Source of the DNA: Micromonospora orduensis
Lineage (GTDB): Bacteria; Actinomycetota; Actinomycetes; Mycobacteriales; Micromonosporaceae
Length of the DNA: 64,000 bases
Direction of reading: 5' to 3'
NCBI RefSeq assembly: GCF_006228125.1
Contig: NZ_VDFY01000121.1
Span: 1-64,000 of the forward strand
The translations under genes were made by a program, and so were the position numbers. A model generated the notes under the pieces. That model was not told the origin of the DNA and made no database searches. It saw only the letters and a program-made list of their open reading frames with translations. Of this stretch, positions 8,387 through 16,177 are shown piece after piece. The first letter of the stretch is position 1, and the number at the start of each line of letters is the position of its first letter.

Positions 8387-9337
8387 TCAGTTGTGCCCGT
8401 GCCCGGGGGTGCCGTGCTCGGCCTCCCCGGTCGGCGCTGGTCCGCTCGGGCTGGGAGCGCCACCGGCCGTAACGGCGCCGGCGACGACTGTGAACTCGGC
8501 GGTGTGCACCGCCCCGCCGTGCCGGAAGTCGAGGTAGAGCCGGTAGGTGCCGGCCGACGGCACCTCGGCGAGGAAGGTCACGGCCGGGCCGGGGCGGGTG
8601 CGGCCGTCGCCGGGCGTCCCGTCCGGGTGCACGTGCAGGTACGCGAGGTCTCCCCGGCGCAGCGCCACCAGGTGCCCGTACGCGCCGAGGTAGGGCTCCA
8701 GGTCGGTGACCGGCTGCCCGTTCCGGCTGACCGTCAGGGTGAGCGGCGAGGTGCGGCCGGGCTGCGGCTCGCCGGCCAGGGTGACCGTGTAGCCGTCGAC
8801 GCTGGTGCTGGTCGCCGGGGCGGGCAGGGGCCGCTCGGTCAGCTCCCCGGGGACGGTCACGTCCACCCCCAGGGTCAGCGGCTCGCCCCCGGTCGGGGTG
8901 AAGTCGGCGAAGGCCCGCCACTGCCCGGGACCGGCCAGGGGGCTGGCGACCCGCCAGGTGCCGTCCGGGGTCAGGTCGGGGTGGACGTGCCGGAAGCCGG
9001 AGAGGTCCCGTCGGGCCACGATCAGGTGCATCCGCTTGTCGTGTGCGACGTCGTAGCGGGTGACCGGACGGCCGTCCGGACCATCGATCGTGAAGGCGAA
9101 CTCGCCGGCCGGGGCGGCGACCGGAGCGAGGGTGTAGCCACGGTCGGAGACGAGCAGGCCGCCGGGGAGCCGGTCGGCCGCCTCGTCGTGCTCCCCGGCC
9201 GGGTGGGCGGCGTCGCCGTCGTGCAGGATCTCGGCGGCGGGGGCGCCGGGGTCGACCACGCGACCGACCCCGTACGCCGTGCCGAAGACCGCCACGAGAC
9301 CGAGGGCGAACCCGCCCAGTCGGGTCACCGTGTTCAC
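8387..9337 (-). CDS. Secreted copper-operon protein with duplicated HVHPD motif
   Basis: The 316-residue protein has an N-terminal hydrophobic segment (residues 5-24) that could be a signal peptide or anchor, so it acts outside the membrane. Two matching blocks are visible: residues 101-121 (MHLIVARRDLSGFRHVHPD) and 220-239 (GHLVALRRGDLAYLHVHPDG). Both have the pattern HL[IV]A..RR.DL..[FY].HVHPD and are followed by beta-rich segments. The C terminus is His-rich (HGTPGHGHN). The gene starts with a GTG overlapping the copZ stop by 4 nt and is followed by copA. His-pair motifs plus operon position suggest extracytoplasmic copper binding or handover. I do not recognise a named family. Confidence 0.8.
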   Translation of the reverse strand: MNTVTRLGGFALGLVAVFGTAYGVGRVVDPGAPAAEILHDGDAAHPAGEHDEAADRLPGGLLVSDRGYTLAPVAAPAGEFAFTIDGPDGRPVTRYDVAHDKRMHLIVARRDLSGFRHVHPDLTPDGTWRVASPLAGPGQWRAFADFTPTGGEPLTLGVDVTVPGELTERPLPAPATSTSVDGYTVTLAGEPQPGRTSPLTLTVSRNGQPVTDLEPYLGAYGHLVALRRGDLAYLHVHPDGTPGDGRTRPGPAVTFLAEVPSAGTYRLYLDFRHGGAVHTAEFTVVAGAVTAGGAPSPSGPAPTGEAEHGTPGHGHN

Positions 9338-9561
9338 GCCGGACCTCCGGATGAGCCGTCCACCAGTTCGTAGCCGGCCTCGTCGACGGCGGCCCGGACG
9401 GACGCCACGTCCAGCGGCTGGTCGCTGCTCACGGTGACCTGGCCGCTGGCGAGGTCGACCTGGACGTCGCGCACACCGTCGAGAGCGCCGACCTCGGCGC
9501 TTACCGCGCTGACGCAGTGCCCGCAGGTCATGCCCTGCACCTGGTACGTGGTGTTGACCAT
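9334..9561 (-). CDS. copZ: CopZ-like copper chaperone (HMA domain)
   Basis: The 75-residue protein is a single heavy-metal-associated domain with the ferredoxin-like babbab pattern. The metal-binding loop GMTCGHC has Cys13 and Cys16, and the usual VDLASGQVTV and VRAAVDEAGYE elements follow. It delivers Cu(I) in the cytosol to CopA. The ATG at 9561 has a strong upstream GGAGGAGAC. First gene of the copper operon, it overlaps the next gene by GTGA. It is transcribed divergently from csoR across a 96-nt region holding a CsoR-type operator. Confidence 0.94.
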   Translation of the reverse strand: MVNTTYQVQGMTCGHCVSAVSAEVGALDGVRDVQVDLASGQVTVSSDQPLDVASVRAAVDEAGYELVDGSSGGPA

Positions 9562-9626
9562 CAGACCGTCTCCTCCGCCTCGCTACCGGTACCCGGTGGG
9601 GGTATCCGTCAGGTTGGACCGTACCA

Positions 9627-9641
9627 TACCCCCCAGGGGTA
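9627..9641. promoter_or_regulatory. CsoR operator TACCCC-CCA-GGGGTA
   Basis: A perfect 6-bp inverted repeat with a 3-nt centre matches the G-tract palindromes bound by actinobacterial CsoR. It lies between copZ and csoR. On the csoR side a TATCCT element (9645-9650) lies only 7 nt before the ATG, suggesting a leaderless transcript whose promoter the operator overlaps. A second G-rich element GGGGGTATCC is nearer copZ (around 9596-9605). Confidence 0.75.
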
Positions 9642-9657
9642 GGCTATCCTGGTCGGC

Positions 9658-9954
9658 ATGACCACACCCACCCCGATCCGCGGGTACACCGCCAGCAAGG
9701 ACCAGCTGCTCGCGCGGCTCCGCCGCGTCGAGGGGCAGGTCCGGGGCATCGAGAAGATGGTCGACGACGACCGCTACTGCATCGACGTGCTCACCCAGAT
9801 CTCCGCGATCCAGGCCGCCCTCGACAAGGTGGCGCTGGGGCTGCTCGACGGCCACGCCCGGCACTGCATGCACGAGGGCGCGGCCGAGGGCCGGGCCGAC
9901 GAGATGGCCACCGAGATGATGGCGGCCGTCGGCCGGCTGATGAAGCGCGGCTGA
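9658..9954 (+). CDS. csoR: Copper-sensing transcriptional repressor CsoR
   Basis: The 98-residue all-helical protein is of the CsoR/RcnR (DUF156) family: LLARLRRVEGQVRGIEKMV forms helix 1. The Cu(I) ligands appear as Cys41, His66 and Cys70, with spacing 25 and 4, identical to the C-H-C set of Mycobacterium CsoR. It binds DNA as a tetramer and is released by Cu(I). There is no clear Shine-Dalgarno before ATG 9658; a -10-like TATCCT 7 nt upstream suggests leaderless translation. It should control both itself and the divergent copZ operon. It is convergent with a decayed P-type ATPase 5 nt downstream. Confidence 0.95.
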   Translation: MTTPTPIRGYTASKDQLLARLRRVEGQVRGIEKMVDDDRYCIDVLTQISAIQAALDKVALGLLDGHARHCMHEGAAEGRADEMATEMMAAVGRLMKRG

Positions 9955-9959
9955 GGCCC

Positions 9960-10441
9960 TCAATCCGACTCCGGGTCGAGCCGTACCCGGCGCAGCAACT
10001 GGGCGTTGAGCGCCACCACGTTGTAGCCCGCCGCCCAGGCCAGGTTCTGCCGCATCTTGCGGTACGACGCCCGGGACAGCCGCACCACGGCGCCCACCCC
10101 CCGCGGGTCCGACGAGGCGAACACCACCCCGGCCGACTCGATCGCCACATCGGTGCCCGCGCCGATCGCGATGCCCACGTCGGCGCGGGCAAGCGCGGGC
10201 GCGTCATTCACTCCGTCACCGACCATCGCCACGGTCAAGCCCCGCCGCTGGAGCTCCACCACCCGGCCGTCCTTGTCCGCCGGCAGCACCTCGGCGAAGA
10301 CCTCGTCAACGCCGGGACGGAAACCGAGTTCGGCGGCTACCGCCTCGGCCACCGGCCGCGTCCCCGGTGATCATGGCGATGGTCCGGACGCCCTCGGCAC
10401 GCAGCTCGTCGACGGCCCCACCTGGCCTCCGGACGTACCTC
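9960..10441 (-). pseudogene. Remnant of a second copper/heavy-metal P-type ATPase
   Basis: Reading the minus strand, P-type ATPase sequence appears in three different frames. EVRPEAR (near 10441-10421) is followed after a frame change by [19 protein letters not shown]. After another change, [24 protein letters not shown] continues through [20 protein letters not shown] to a normal-looking C terminus with [12 protein letters not shown]. The N-terminal two thirds (HMA, membrane helices M1-M6, CPC, DKTGT) are absent. The intact downstream part (9960-10352, about 130 residues) keeps the hinge motif but cannot be a working pump. Two frameshifts and a missing N terminus point to a decaying CopB-like or second CopA gene next to csoR. 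Sequencing error at the two frameshifts would not explain the missing 5' part. Confidence 0.8.
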
Positions 10442-10704
10442 AGTGTGCATGACTCCACGGTCCTGGGCCGTACGCCGCCACGCGGGCGGTTCGCGGACCC
10501 CGACACTCCGCCAGGACCTGCGTCCCTCGGCCGGGGTCGTTAGCATTCCGACGATGGCCCTCCGGATCCGCTGCGCAGTCCGGCACCGGTGCCGCCGAGA
10601 CACGGCGGTGCTCCCGGCCGACCCCACCAGTCGTTCACCGTACGTGATCAAGCGATCGGCATCCCGCGATCCGCCGCGCCCGTCATCGCATTTCCGCGAC
10701 GACG

Positions 10705-12132
10705 GTGAACCAACCGGCCCGCCGGCACGTACCCCGCACCGGATTCGTTGGGAGTCTCGCATTGGGTTCCGACCACAGCCGTTCCGTTCCGTCCGCCCCT
10801 CCCCGGGTACGGCGGATCCTCGTCGCGACCGTGGTACCCCTGTTCGTCGCCACGGTGCTCGCGGCCGTGGTGCTCTGGCCCCGGGGCGACTCGCCGCAGA
10901 CCGGCGGCGGCGCGGACGTCCCGCGCTACCACGGCACCGTGACCCGCGTGGTGACCGAACCGTGCCCGCCCGCGCCGCAGACCCCGGAGGGCACACCGGA
11001 TGCCGGAGACGGGCCGTGCGGCACGGTGGACGTCCGGGTGCAGGACGGGCCGAGCGCCGGGCAGCAGGTCCAGACACCGGTGCCGGACGGCCCCGGGGCG
11101 CCCCGGGTCGACGTCGGCGACGAGGTGATCCTGGTCGAGCTGACCGACCCCGCCGATCCCAGCGCCAGCAACTGGAACATCGCCGAACACCAGCGCGGCA
11201 CGCCGCTGGTGTGGCTGGCGGTGGTCTTCGCCGCCGCGATCGTCGCGTTCGGCCGGTGGCGTGGCCTGGCCGCGCTCGCCGGGCTGGCCGCCAGCTTCGC
11301 CATCCTGCTCGCCTTCGTGCTGCCGGGCATCGCCGCCGGCAGGTCACCGCTGGTCGTGGCGGTGGTCGGCGCAGCCCTGATCATGTTCGTGGTGCTCTAC
11401 CTGACGCACGGGGTGACCGCGCAGACCTCGGTCGCGGTGCTCGGCACCCTGGGCAGCCTGGTGCTCACCGGCGTGTTGGCCACCATCGCCACCGCCGCCA
11501 CCCACCTCACCGGTTTCGGCAGCGAGGACGCCACCACACTGTCGATGTTCCAGGCCGACGTGGACCTGCACGGCCTGCTGCTCGCCGGGATCATCATCGG
11601 TTCGCTCGGGGTGCTCGACGACGTGACGGTCACCCAGGCGGCCACCGTTACGGAACTGGCGAACGCCAACCCGGGGCTGACCCGGTTGCAGCTCTACCGG
11701 GCGGCCACCCGGGTCGGCCGGGCGCACATCGCCTCCACGGTCAACACCATCGTGCTGGCGTACGCGGGCGCCTCGCTGCCGTTGCTGCTCCTGCTCACCG
11801 CCGACACGCGCCCCCTCGGACAGATCCTCACCAGCGAGTTCCTGGCGCAGGAGATCGTCCGCAGCGCCGTGGCCACCCTCGGTCTCATCGCCGCCGTACC
11901 GCTGACCACCGGGCTGGCCGCCGTGGTGACGGCCGCCGGCCGGTCGACCGCCGAGCCGGCCGACGACGTCCCCGCCCCCCGACCTCAGCCGGACCGGGCG
12001 GAGGCCCTGGCCGCACTGAGCTCCCCGCGAGCGGGCCCATTGAACGGACCGGACCCGACGCGGACGACACCCCCACCCACCGCCACCGACGGGTGGCCAG
12101 AGCCGAACAGGAGCACGGATACGGCATGGTGA
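10705..12132 (+). CDS. YibE/F-family polytopic membrane protein
   Basis: The 475-residue protein (GTG 10705; the first 30 residues are uncertain) has one N-terminal helix (VATVVPLFVATVLAAVVLWP). An extracytoplasmic domain of about 110 residues follows, containing paired Cys residues (TEPCPPAP, DGPCGTV). Seven or so helices come next, with the conserved YibE/F signatures FGSEDATTLSMFQADVDL, GSLGVLDDVTVTQ and AHIASTVNTIVLAYAGASLP. The C terminus is a Pro-rich, disordered tail. YibE/F proteins resemble permeases but their substrate is unknown. The 263-nt stretch upstream (10442-10704) holds no gene I can support. No operon partner: the next feature is a riboswitch. Confidence 0.85.
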   Translation: MNQPARRHVPRTGFVGSLALGSDHSRSVPSAPPRVRRILVATVVPLFVATVLAAVVLWPRGDSPQTGGGADVPRYHGTVTRVVTEPCPPAPQTPEGTPDAGDGPCGTVDVRVQDGPSAGQQVQTPVPDGPGAPRVDVGDEVILVELTDPADPSASNWNIAEHQRGTPLVWLAVVFAAAIVAFGRWRGLAALAGLAASFAILLAFVLPGIAAGRSPLVVAVVGAALIMFVVLYLTHGVTAQTSVAVLGTLGSLVLTGVLATIATAATHLTGFGSEDATTLSMFQADVDLHGLLLAGIIIGSLGVLDDVTVTQAATVTELANANPGLTRLQLYRAATRVGRAHIASTVNTIVLAYAGASLPLLLLLTADTRPLGQILTSEFLAQEIVRSAVATLGLIAAVPLTTGLAAVVTAAGRSTAEPADDVPAPRPQPDRAEALAALSSPRAGPLNGPDPTRTTPPPTATDGWPEPNRSTDTAW

Positions 12133-12257
12133 CACTCCTCAGCGTGACCAGATCGGGCATCCGGCCTGAGAACCGCATCACTGGTCACTCAACGCCATGG
12201 CGAAATGACGCTTTTAGTCGGCATCGGGACGTAGCTCAGCGGGTCGACTCTCGGGTA

Positions 12258-12425
12258 ACCTCGCTGCCGGTCACCGCCGAAGGCGCGAATCGGCGCCTGC
12301 GGTGCCACCGCCCAATCGCCAACCGGCGAGCCGGGAACCCAGGTACGTGGGGTGAATCCGCGTCAGCGGTAGGGGCCACTTCCGCCCCGAACCCGTCAGC
12401 TAACCCGGTCGGCGGTCGACGGAAG
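12258..12425 (+). promoter_or_regulatory. Cyclic-di-AMP riboswitch (ydaO-yuaA type)
   Basis: The leader shows the conserved blocks of the ydaO motif in order: GCCGAAGGCGCGAATCGGCG (12276-12295), GCCGGGAACCCA (about 12330-12341), GGGGTGAATCC (12349-12359), GCGGTAGGGGCC (12366-12377), and CCGTCAGCTAACCCGGTCGG (12393-12412). These match the GGGGUGAAUCC and CCGUCAGCUAAC elements that form the two ligand pockets. It ends just before GGAAGGGAAC and the GTG of a secreted cell-wall protein. In actinobacteria this riboswitch turns off peptidoglycan hydrolase genes when c-di-AMP is high. The 125 nt before it (12133-12257) presumably hold the promoter. Confidence 0.93.
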
Positions 12426-12433
12426 GGAACATC

Positions 12434-13453
12434 GTGACGGCACCCCTACGCCGCTGGTTGACACCCGTGGTGGCCGTGATCGCCGCAGTGACCGTGCTCG
12501 CCGGACCCCTCCCGGCGCACGCCGCCCCGACGACGCCGACGCCGTCCGGGCACGAGGAGGACGGCGAGCCGAAGCTGCTCAACGACGTCATCGAGAAGAC
12601 CAACCGGGACTACGTGGCGGCCAAGTCGCAGCTGGACAAGTCCAAGAAGCGGCAGGCGGAGCTGGCGGCGGAGGTGGAGCGCGCGAAGGCCGACCTGGAC
12701 GCCCTGGCCCCGCAGGTCAGTCAGATCGCCGCCCAGTCGTACCGGACCGGCCGGATCGGGGCGATCGCGATGCTGCTGGAGAGCGACGCCCCCGACTCGT
12801 TCGTCCGGCGGGCAGCCGCGCTCGACGAGATGAACATGGTCAACGAGAAGAAGCTCTCCGAGGTCAACGCGGTGAAGGCCCGCGCCGAACAGGCGAAGCT
12901 GGCCCTCGACGCGGAGGTGCGGGAGCAGCAGAAGCAGACCGCCCTGATGGCGAAGGAGAAGCGCGACGCGGACAAGGCCCTCGCCCTCGTCGGCGGGAAG
13001 GGCTTCACCGGCGGCCTGGTGGACGCCACGTCGCCGGTCGCCCGGATCGGCCCGGGGCGCACCGCCGACGGCGACTGGAAGCCGCAGTCGTGCAGCGAGG
13101 ACGACCCGACCACGTCCGGCTGCGTCACGCCCCGCACGCTGCACGCGTACAAGGAGGTCAAGCGGGCCGGCTTCAACCGGTTCGTCGGCTGCTACCGCTC
13201 CGGCGGGCCGTGGGAGCACCCGAAGGGCCGCGCCTGTGACTGGTCGTTGCAGAAGAGCGGCTTCAGCCCGTGGCACAACGAGGACACCCGGACGTACGGC
13301 AACAACGTCGCCGCGTTCCTCATCCGCAACGCCGACCGCCTCGGCATCTACTACGTGATCTGGAACCGGCAGATCTGGTTCCCGGCGACCGGCTGGAAGT
13401 CGTACAGCGGGCCGTCGAACCACACCGACCACGTCCACATGTCGCTGCTCTGA
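12434..13453 (+). CDS. Secreted coiled-coil protein with ARB_07466/M15-like C-terminal domain
   Basis: This is a 339-residue secreted protein: GTG 12434 with GGAAGGGAAC upstream, and a signal peptide ending APAHAA near residue 32. Residues about 50-185 are a long coiled coil (KSQLDKSKKRQAELAAEVER and onward), as in NlpC/P60 wall hydrolases. Residues about 210-339 form a domain with CDWSL (in KGRACDWSLQKSG) and terminal SNHTDHVHMSLL. Asp plus DHVH look like the metal ligands of M15-type D,D-peptidases, which I infer for this ARB_07466-like domain. A c-di-AMP riboswitch immediately upstream supports a role in cell-wall remodelling. The catalytic activity itself is unproven. Confidence 0.88.
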   Translation: MTAPLRRWLTPVVAVIAAVTVLAGPLPAHAAPTTPTPSGHEEDGEPKLLNDVIEKTNRDYVAAKSQLDKSKKRQAELAAEVERAKADLDALAPQVSQIAAQSYRTGRIGAIAMLLESDAPDSFVRRAAALDEMNMVNEKKLSEVNAVKARAEQAKLALDAEVREQQKQTALMAKEKRDADKALALVGGKGFTGGLVDATSPVARIGPGRTADGDWKPQSCSEDDPTTSGCVTPRTLHAYKEVKRAGFNRFVGCYRSGGPWEHPKGRACDWSLQKSGFSPWHNEDTRTYGNNVAAFLIRNADRLGIYYVIWNRQIWFPATGWKSYSGPSNHTDHVHMSLL

Positions 13454-13471
13454 CCCGCCCGCTCACGTGAT

Positions 13472-13504
13472 CGAGGGCCGTCCCGCATCGCGGGGCGGCC
13501 CTCG
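13472..13504. terminator. Bidirectional terminator between convergent genes
   Basis: Arms of 15 bp (CGAGGGCCGTCCCGC / GCGGGGCGGCCCTCG, with one G-U pair) and a 3-nt loop, followed by GTCGCGTC. It lies in the 56-nt gap between the wall-protein gene and the carbonic anhydrase gene. Confidence 0.82.
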
Positions 13505-13509
13505 TCGCG

Positions 13510-14229
13510 TCAGGCGGCGGCGGGTGTCGACGGCCCGTCGGATACGCCGAGCGAGGCGACGTCTGCCGGAACGGCAGCGACCGGGCGCACCACACCGGCG
13601 GCGAGCCGGTACGACACACCCACCACCGCGCACCGCCCCCGCGTCACCGCGTCGGCCAGCACGGACGACTGCTCCAGCAACGCCTCGACGGTCTGTGCGA
13701 TGTGGATGTCGACGATGCCGTCGATGTCCTCGACACCGTCGGCGGCGGCTCGACGGAGGCTGGGCAGCACGGCGTCCACCACGGCCCCCAGGTGCCCCTC
13801 GGGTGCCACGCCGGTGGCGGCGACCTCCCGGGCCGCCTGGACCGCGCCGCACGAGTCGTGGCCCAGCACCACCACCAGCGGGGTGCCGAGCACGGTCACC
13901 GCGTACTCCACGCTGCCCAGCACCTCCGGGCCGGTCGTGTGCCCGGCCGTGCGGACCACGAACAGGTCACCCAGCCCCCGGTCGAAGATGATCTCGGCGG
14001 CGAGCCGGGAGTCGGAGCAGCCGACGATCACCGCGAACGGGTGCTGCCCGTCGGCCACCGCGGCCCGGTGCCCGGCGTCCTGGTTGGGGTGGCGCGGGGA
14101 GCCGCTGACGAAGCGCCGGTTGCCAGCGGTCAGCTCGGCGTACGCCCGGGCCGGCTCGGTGATCGTCGACGACTGGTCGGTGCTCCGCTGCGGACCCGGC
14201 TGCCCGCCGGATGCTCCGGGAAGGCTCAT
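13510..14229 (-). CDS. Beta-class carbonic anhydrase
   Basis: The 239-residue cytosolic zinc enzyme interconverts CO2 and bicarbonate. Zinc ligands and the catalytic dyad are visible: GCSDSR (Cys71, Asp73, Arg75) and LGHDSCGA (His124, Cys127). The N-terminal PARAYAELTAGNRRF and VRTAGH motifs are also canonical for beta-CA. There is no signal peptide. The gene is divergent from a small winged-helix regulator with a 236-nt spacer containing an AT-richer inverted repeat, so the regulator probably controls it. SulP-like fusion domains are absent. Confidence 0.94.
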   Translation of the reverse strand: MSLPGASGGQPGPQRSTDQSSTITEPARAYAELTAGNRRFVSGSPRHPNQDAGHRAAVADGQHPFAVIVGCSDSRLAAEIIFDRGLGDLFVVRTAGHTTGPEVLGSVEYAVTVLGTPLVVVLGHDSCGAVQAAREVAATGVAPEGHLGAVVDAVLPSLRRAAADGVEDIDGIVDIHIAQTVEALLEQSSVLADAVTRGRCAVVGVSYRLAAGVVRPVAAVPADVASLGVSDGPSTPAAA

Positions 14230-14336
14230 CCCCGCACCTCGTTTCCACGCATCTGACCTGGTCAGCCGGCTGTTCGGCCGGCCGGTGGCGGGCGCTGGCC
14301 CGCTCCACCGTCACACGCACCACAAGATGCGTCAAG

Positions 14337-14360
14337 GTATGCGTGATATAGATTTCATAC
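14337..14360. promoter_or_regulatory. Candidate operator GTATG-N14-CATAC in divergent promoter region
   Basis: Inverted GTATG (14337-14341) and CATAC (14356-14360) flank an AT-rich stretch GTGATATAGATTT, unusual in this GC-rich DNA. A direct ATGCGT repeat overlaps the left arm. It sits between the carbonic anhydrase and winged-helix genes, a likely binding site and promoter for one or both. Inferred from composition and position only. Confidence 0.4.
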
Positions 14361-14465
14361 GTTGAGGGCCAGGGTCCCTCCCGCGACGACGCCCCGGAGA
14401 AAGGGCCGACGAGCCTCGATGGCAGGGTGACGGGCGGGACGGACAACCGGAGAGGCGGTCCCACG

Positions 14466-14801
14466 ATGACGGGCACGGCGACGGGTGCGACCGGGGGCGG
14501 GCGGAACTGGACGTTCCTCACCAACCACGGACACGTTCTGCTGGCCATCGCCCGCGATCCCACCGCCCGGCTGCGCGACGTCGCCGCGGAGGTCGGGGTG
14601 ACCGAACGGGCCGCGCAGGCGATCGTCGCCGACCTGGAGGCGGAGGGCTACCTGCACCGCACCCGGGTCGGCCGGCGAAACGAGTACACCCTCAACCCGT
14701 CCGGCCGGTTCCGGCACCCCGCCGAGGCGTACCGGCAGGTCGGCGATCTGCTCGCGCTCTTCGCCGACGCACCGCCCGCCGACGCCACCCGCCCGTCCTG
14801 A
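14466..14801 (+). CDS. Small winged-helix (MarR/ArsR-like) regulator
   Basis: I chose ATG 14466 (MTGTATGATGGGRNW), with GGAGAGGCGG upstream; an in-frame GTG at 14427 is an alternative. The 111-residue protein is a compact winged helix: WTFLTNHGHVLLAIARDP, then HTH LRDVAAEVGVTERAAQAIVADL, then the wing GYLHRTRVGRRNEYTLN. A short tail with PAEAYRQVGDLLALF could be a dimer helix. Its single-domain layout and divergence from the carbonic anhydrase gene suggest a local regulator. The NHGHVLLAIARDP opening is common in actinobacterial regulators of this small class. The signal is unknown. Confidence 0.82.
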   Translation: MTGTATGATGGGRNWTFLTNHGHVLLAIARDPTARLRDVAAEVGVTERAAQAIVADLEAEGYLHRTRVGRRNEYTLNPSGRFRHPAEAYRQVGDLLALFADAPPADATRPS

Positions 14802-14851
14802 CCGCCGCCGCCGGGCCGCTGCCCGGCGCACCACAGCGGTAATCTCTGCGG

Positions 14852-16093
14852 GTGCGCGAAAGCCTGCCGATGAGCGCGACCGAGCCGCCCCACCGTCCGG
14901 GGCGCGCCGTCCGTGGCGTCCTCTGTGGAGCGCTGGCGGCCCTGGTCGGCGCCACAGTGGTGGTGCCCACCCCGGCAGCCGCGGCACCGCCCACGTGCGG
15001 CCCCGTCGGCGAACCGGGCCTGACCGAGATGCCGTGGGGGCTGCGCCGGCTGGAGCCGTCCTCGGCCTGGCCGCTGTCCCGGGGCGGCGGAGTGACGGTG
15101 GCCGTCATCGACTCCGGGGTTTCGGCCATCCACCCGGCGCTCAAGGGCCAGGTGCTCGAAGGGCGCGACTTCAACAACCTCCCCGCCAACAAGGGGCAGT
15201 GCGACCTGGTCGGCCACGGCACGATGATCGCCGGCATCATCGCCGGCCGGGAGGGCACCGGCGTACCGTTCAGCGGCATCGCCCCCGCCGCCCGCATCCT
15301 GCCCGTCCGGGTGCTTCCGGACCTCAAGGGCACCAACGACGAGGCGCTGCCCGGCCAGGTCGCCGCCGCCATCGACTGGGCCGTCGACCAGGGTGCGGAC
15401 GTCATCAACATGTCCCTGACGACACTGCCCCGCCCCGAGTTGGAACGAGCCGTCGAGCGGGCGCTGGCCAAGCGGGTGGTGCTCGTCGCCGCCGCCGGCA
15501 ACCGGCAGGAGAACCAGCAGGACCGGCCCGGCTACCCGGCCGCCTACCCCGGCGTCATCGCCGTCGGCGGCGTGGACGAGCAGGGCGGGCACGTGGGCAC
15601 GTCGGTCAGCGGCTCCTACGTGGACATCGCCGCGCCGGGGCTGAACATCGTCGGCCCGGCACCCGGCGGGTCCGGCTACCGCGCCGAGCCCAACGGCGGC
15701 ACCAGCTACGCCGCCGCGTACGTCTCGGGGACGGCCGCGCTGGTCCGGGCCGCGTACCCGGACCTCGACCCGCAGGAGATCGCCGATCGGCTGGAACGGA
15801 CGGCCGACAACCCGCCGGACGGGCACGACGCCGACGTCGGCTACGGGGTGGTCAGCCCGTACCGCGCGGTGTCGAGCCTGCTCGGCACCCGCACCGACCC
15901 GCCTGCCGGGGCGCTGCCGGCGCCCACCCCGCAGGACGACCCGCTGAGCGCGCAACGCACGGCCGCGCTGTGGGCCGCCGCCATCGGCGCCCTGCTCGTC
16001 GTGCTGCTGCTGATCGCACGACCGGTGCTGGCCCGAGGCCGTCGCCGCGGCTGGCGACCCGGCCGGCGTACGGATTCACCAGTCACCGGCTGA
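14852..16093 (+). CDS. mycP: Mycosin (type VII secretion subtilisin-like protease)
   Basis: The 413-residue S8 serine protease has a signal peptide (ending PAAAAPP near 46), catalytic Asp87 (VAVIDSGV), His122 (GHGTMIAGI) and Ser285 (NGGTSYAAAYVSG), and a C-terminal membrane helix (about 370-394) followed by a basic tail. This is the mycosin layout: a membrane-anchored protease on the outer face of the ESX complex, needed for complex stability. The start is GTG 14852, only 6 nt after a TAATCT -10-like box (14840-14845), which suggests leaderless translation; ATG 14870 is the alternative. The WXG100 and ecc genes follow. Confidence 0.95.
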   Translation: MRESLPMSATEPPHRPGRAVRGVLCGALAALVGATVVVPTPAAAAPPTCGPVGEPGLTEMPWGLRRLEPSSAWPLSRGGGVTVAVIDSGVSAIHPALKGQVLEGRDFNNLPANKGQCDLVGHGTMIAGIIAGREGTGVPFSGIAPAARILPVRVLPDLKGTNDEALPGQVAAAIDWAVDQGADVINMSLTTLPRPELERAVERALAKRVVLVAAAGNRQENQQDRPGYPAAYPGVIAVGGVDEQGGHVGTSVSGSYVDIAAPGLNIVGPAPGGSGYRAEPNGGTSYAAAYVSGTAALVRAAYPDLDPQEIADRLERTADNPPDGHDADVGYGVVSPYRAVSSLLGTRTDPPAGALPAPTPQDDPLSAQRTAALWAAAIGALLVVLLLIARPVLARGRRRGWRPGRRTDSPVTG

Positions 16094-16127
16094 GTCGACC
16101 CCGGTGTGTGGGGCCGCCCAACGCACT

Positions 16128-16164
16128 GCGGCTCCGACCCGGGTCGAACCCGAATCGGAGCCGC
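16128..16164. terminator. Bidirectional terminator between mycP and the WXG100 pair
   Basis: Outer 10-bp arms (GCGGCTCCGA / TCGGAGCCGC) enclose an inner CGGGT-CGA-ACCCG stem. It sits 34 nt after the mycP stop and 13 nt after the convergent WXG100 stop. Confidence 0.78.
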
Positions 16165-16177
16165 GGCGGAGACTGCG

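Noticed and set aside
12226-12257. tRNA-like start GGGACGTAGCTCAGCGG
   Set aside because: Resembles a tRNA acceptor/D-arm, but no anticodon arm, T-arm (GTTCGAATC) or matching acceptor 3' strand follows; the next conserved sequence is the c-di-AMP riboswitch.
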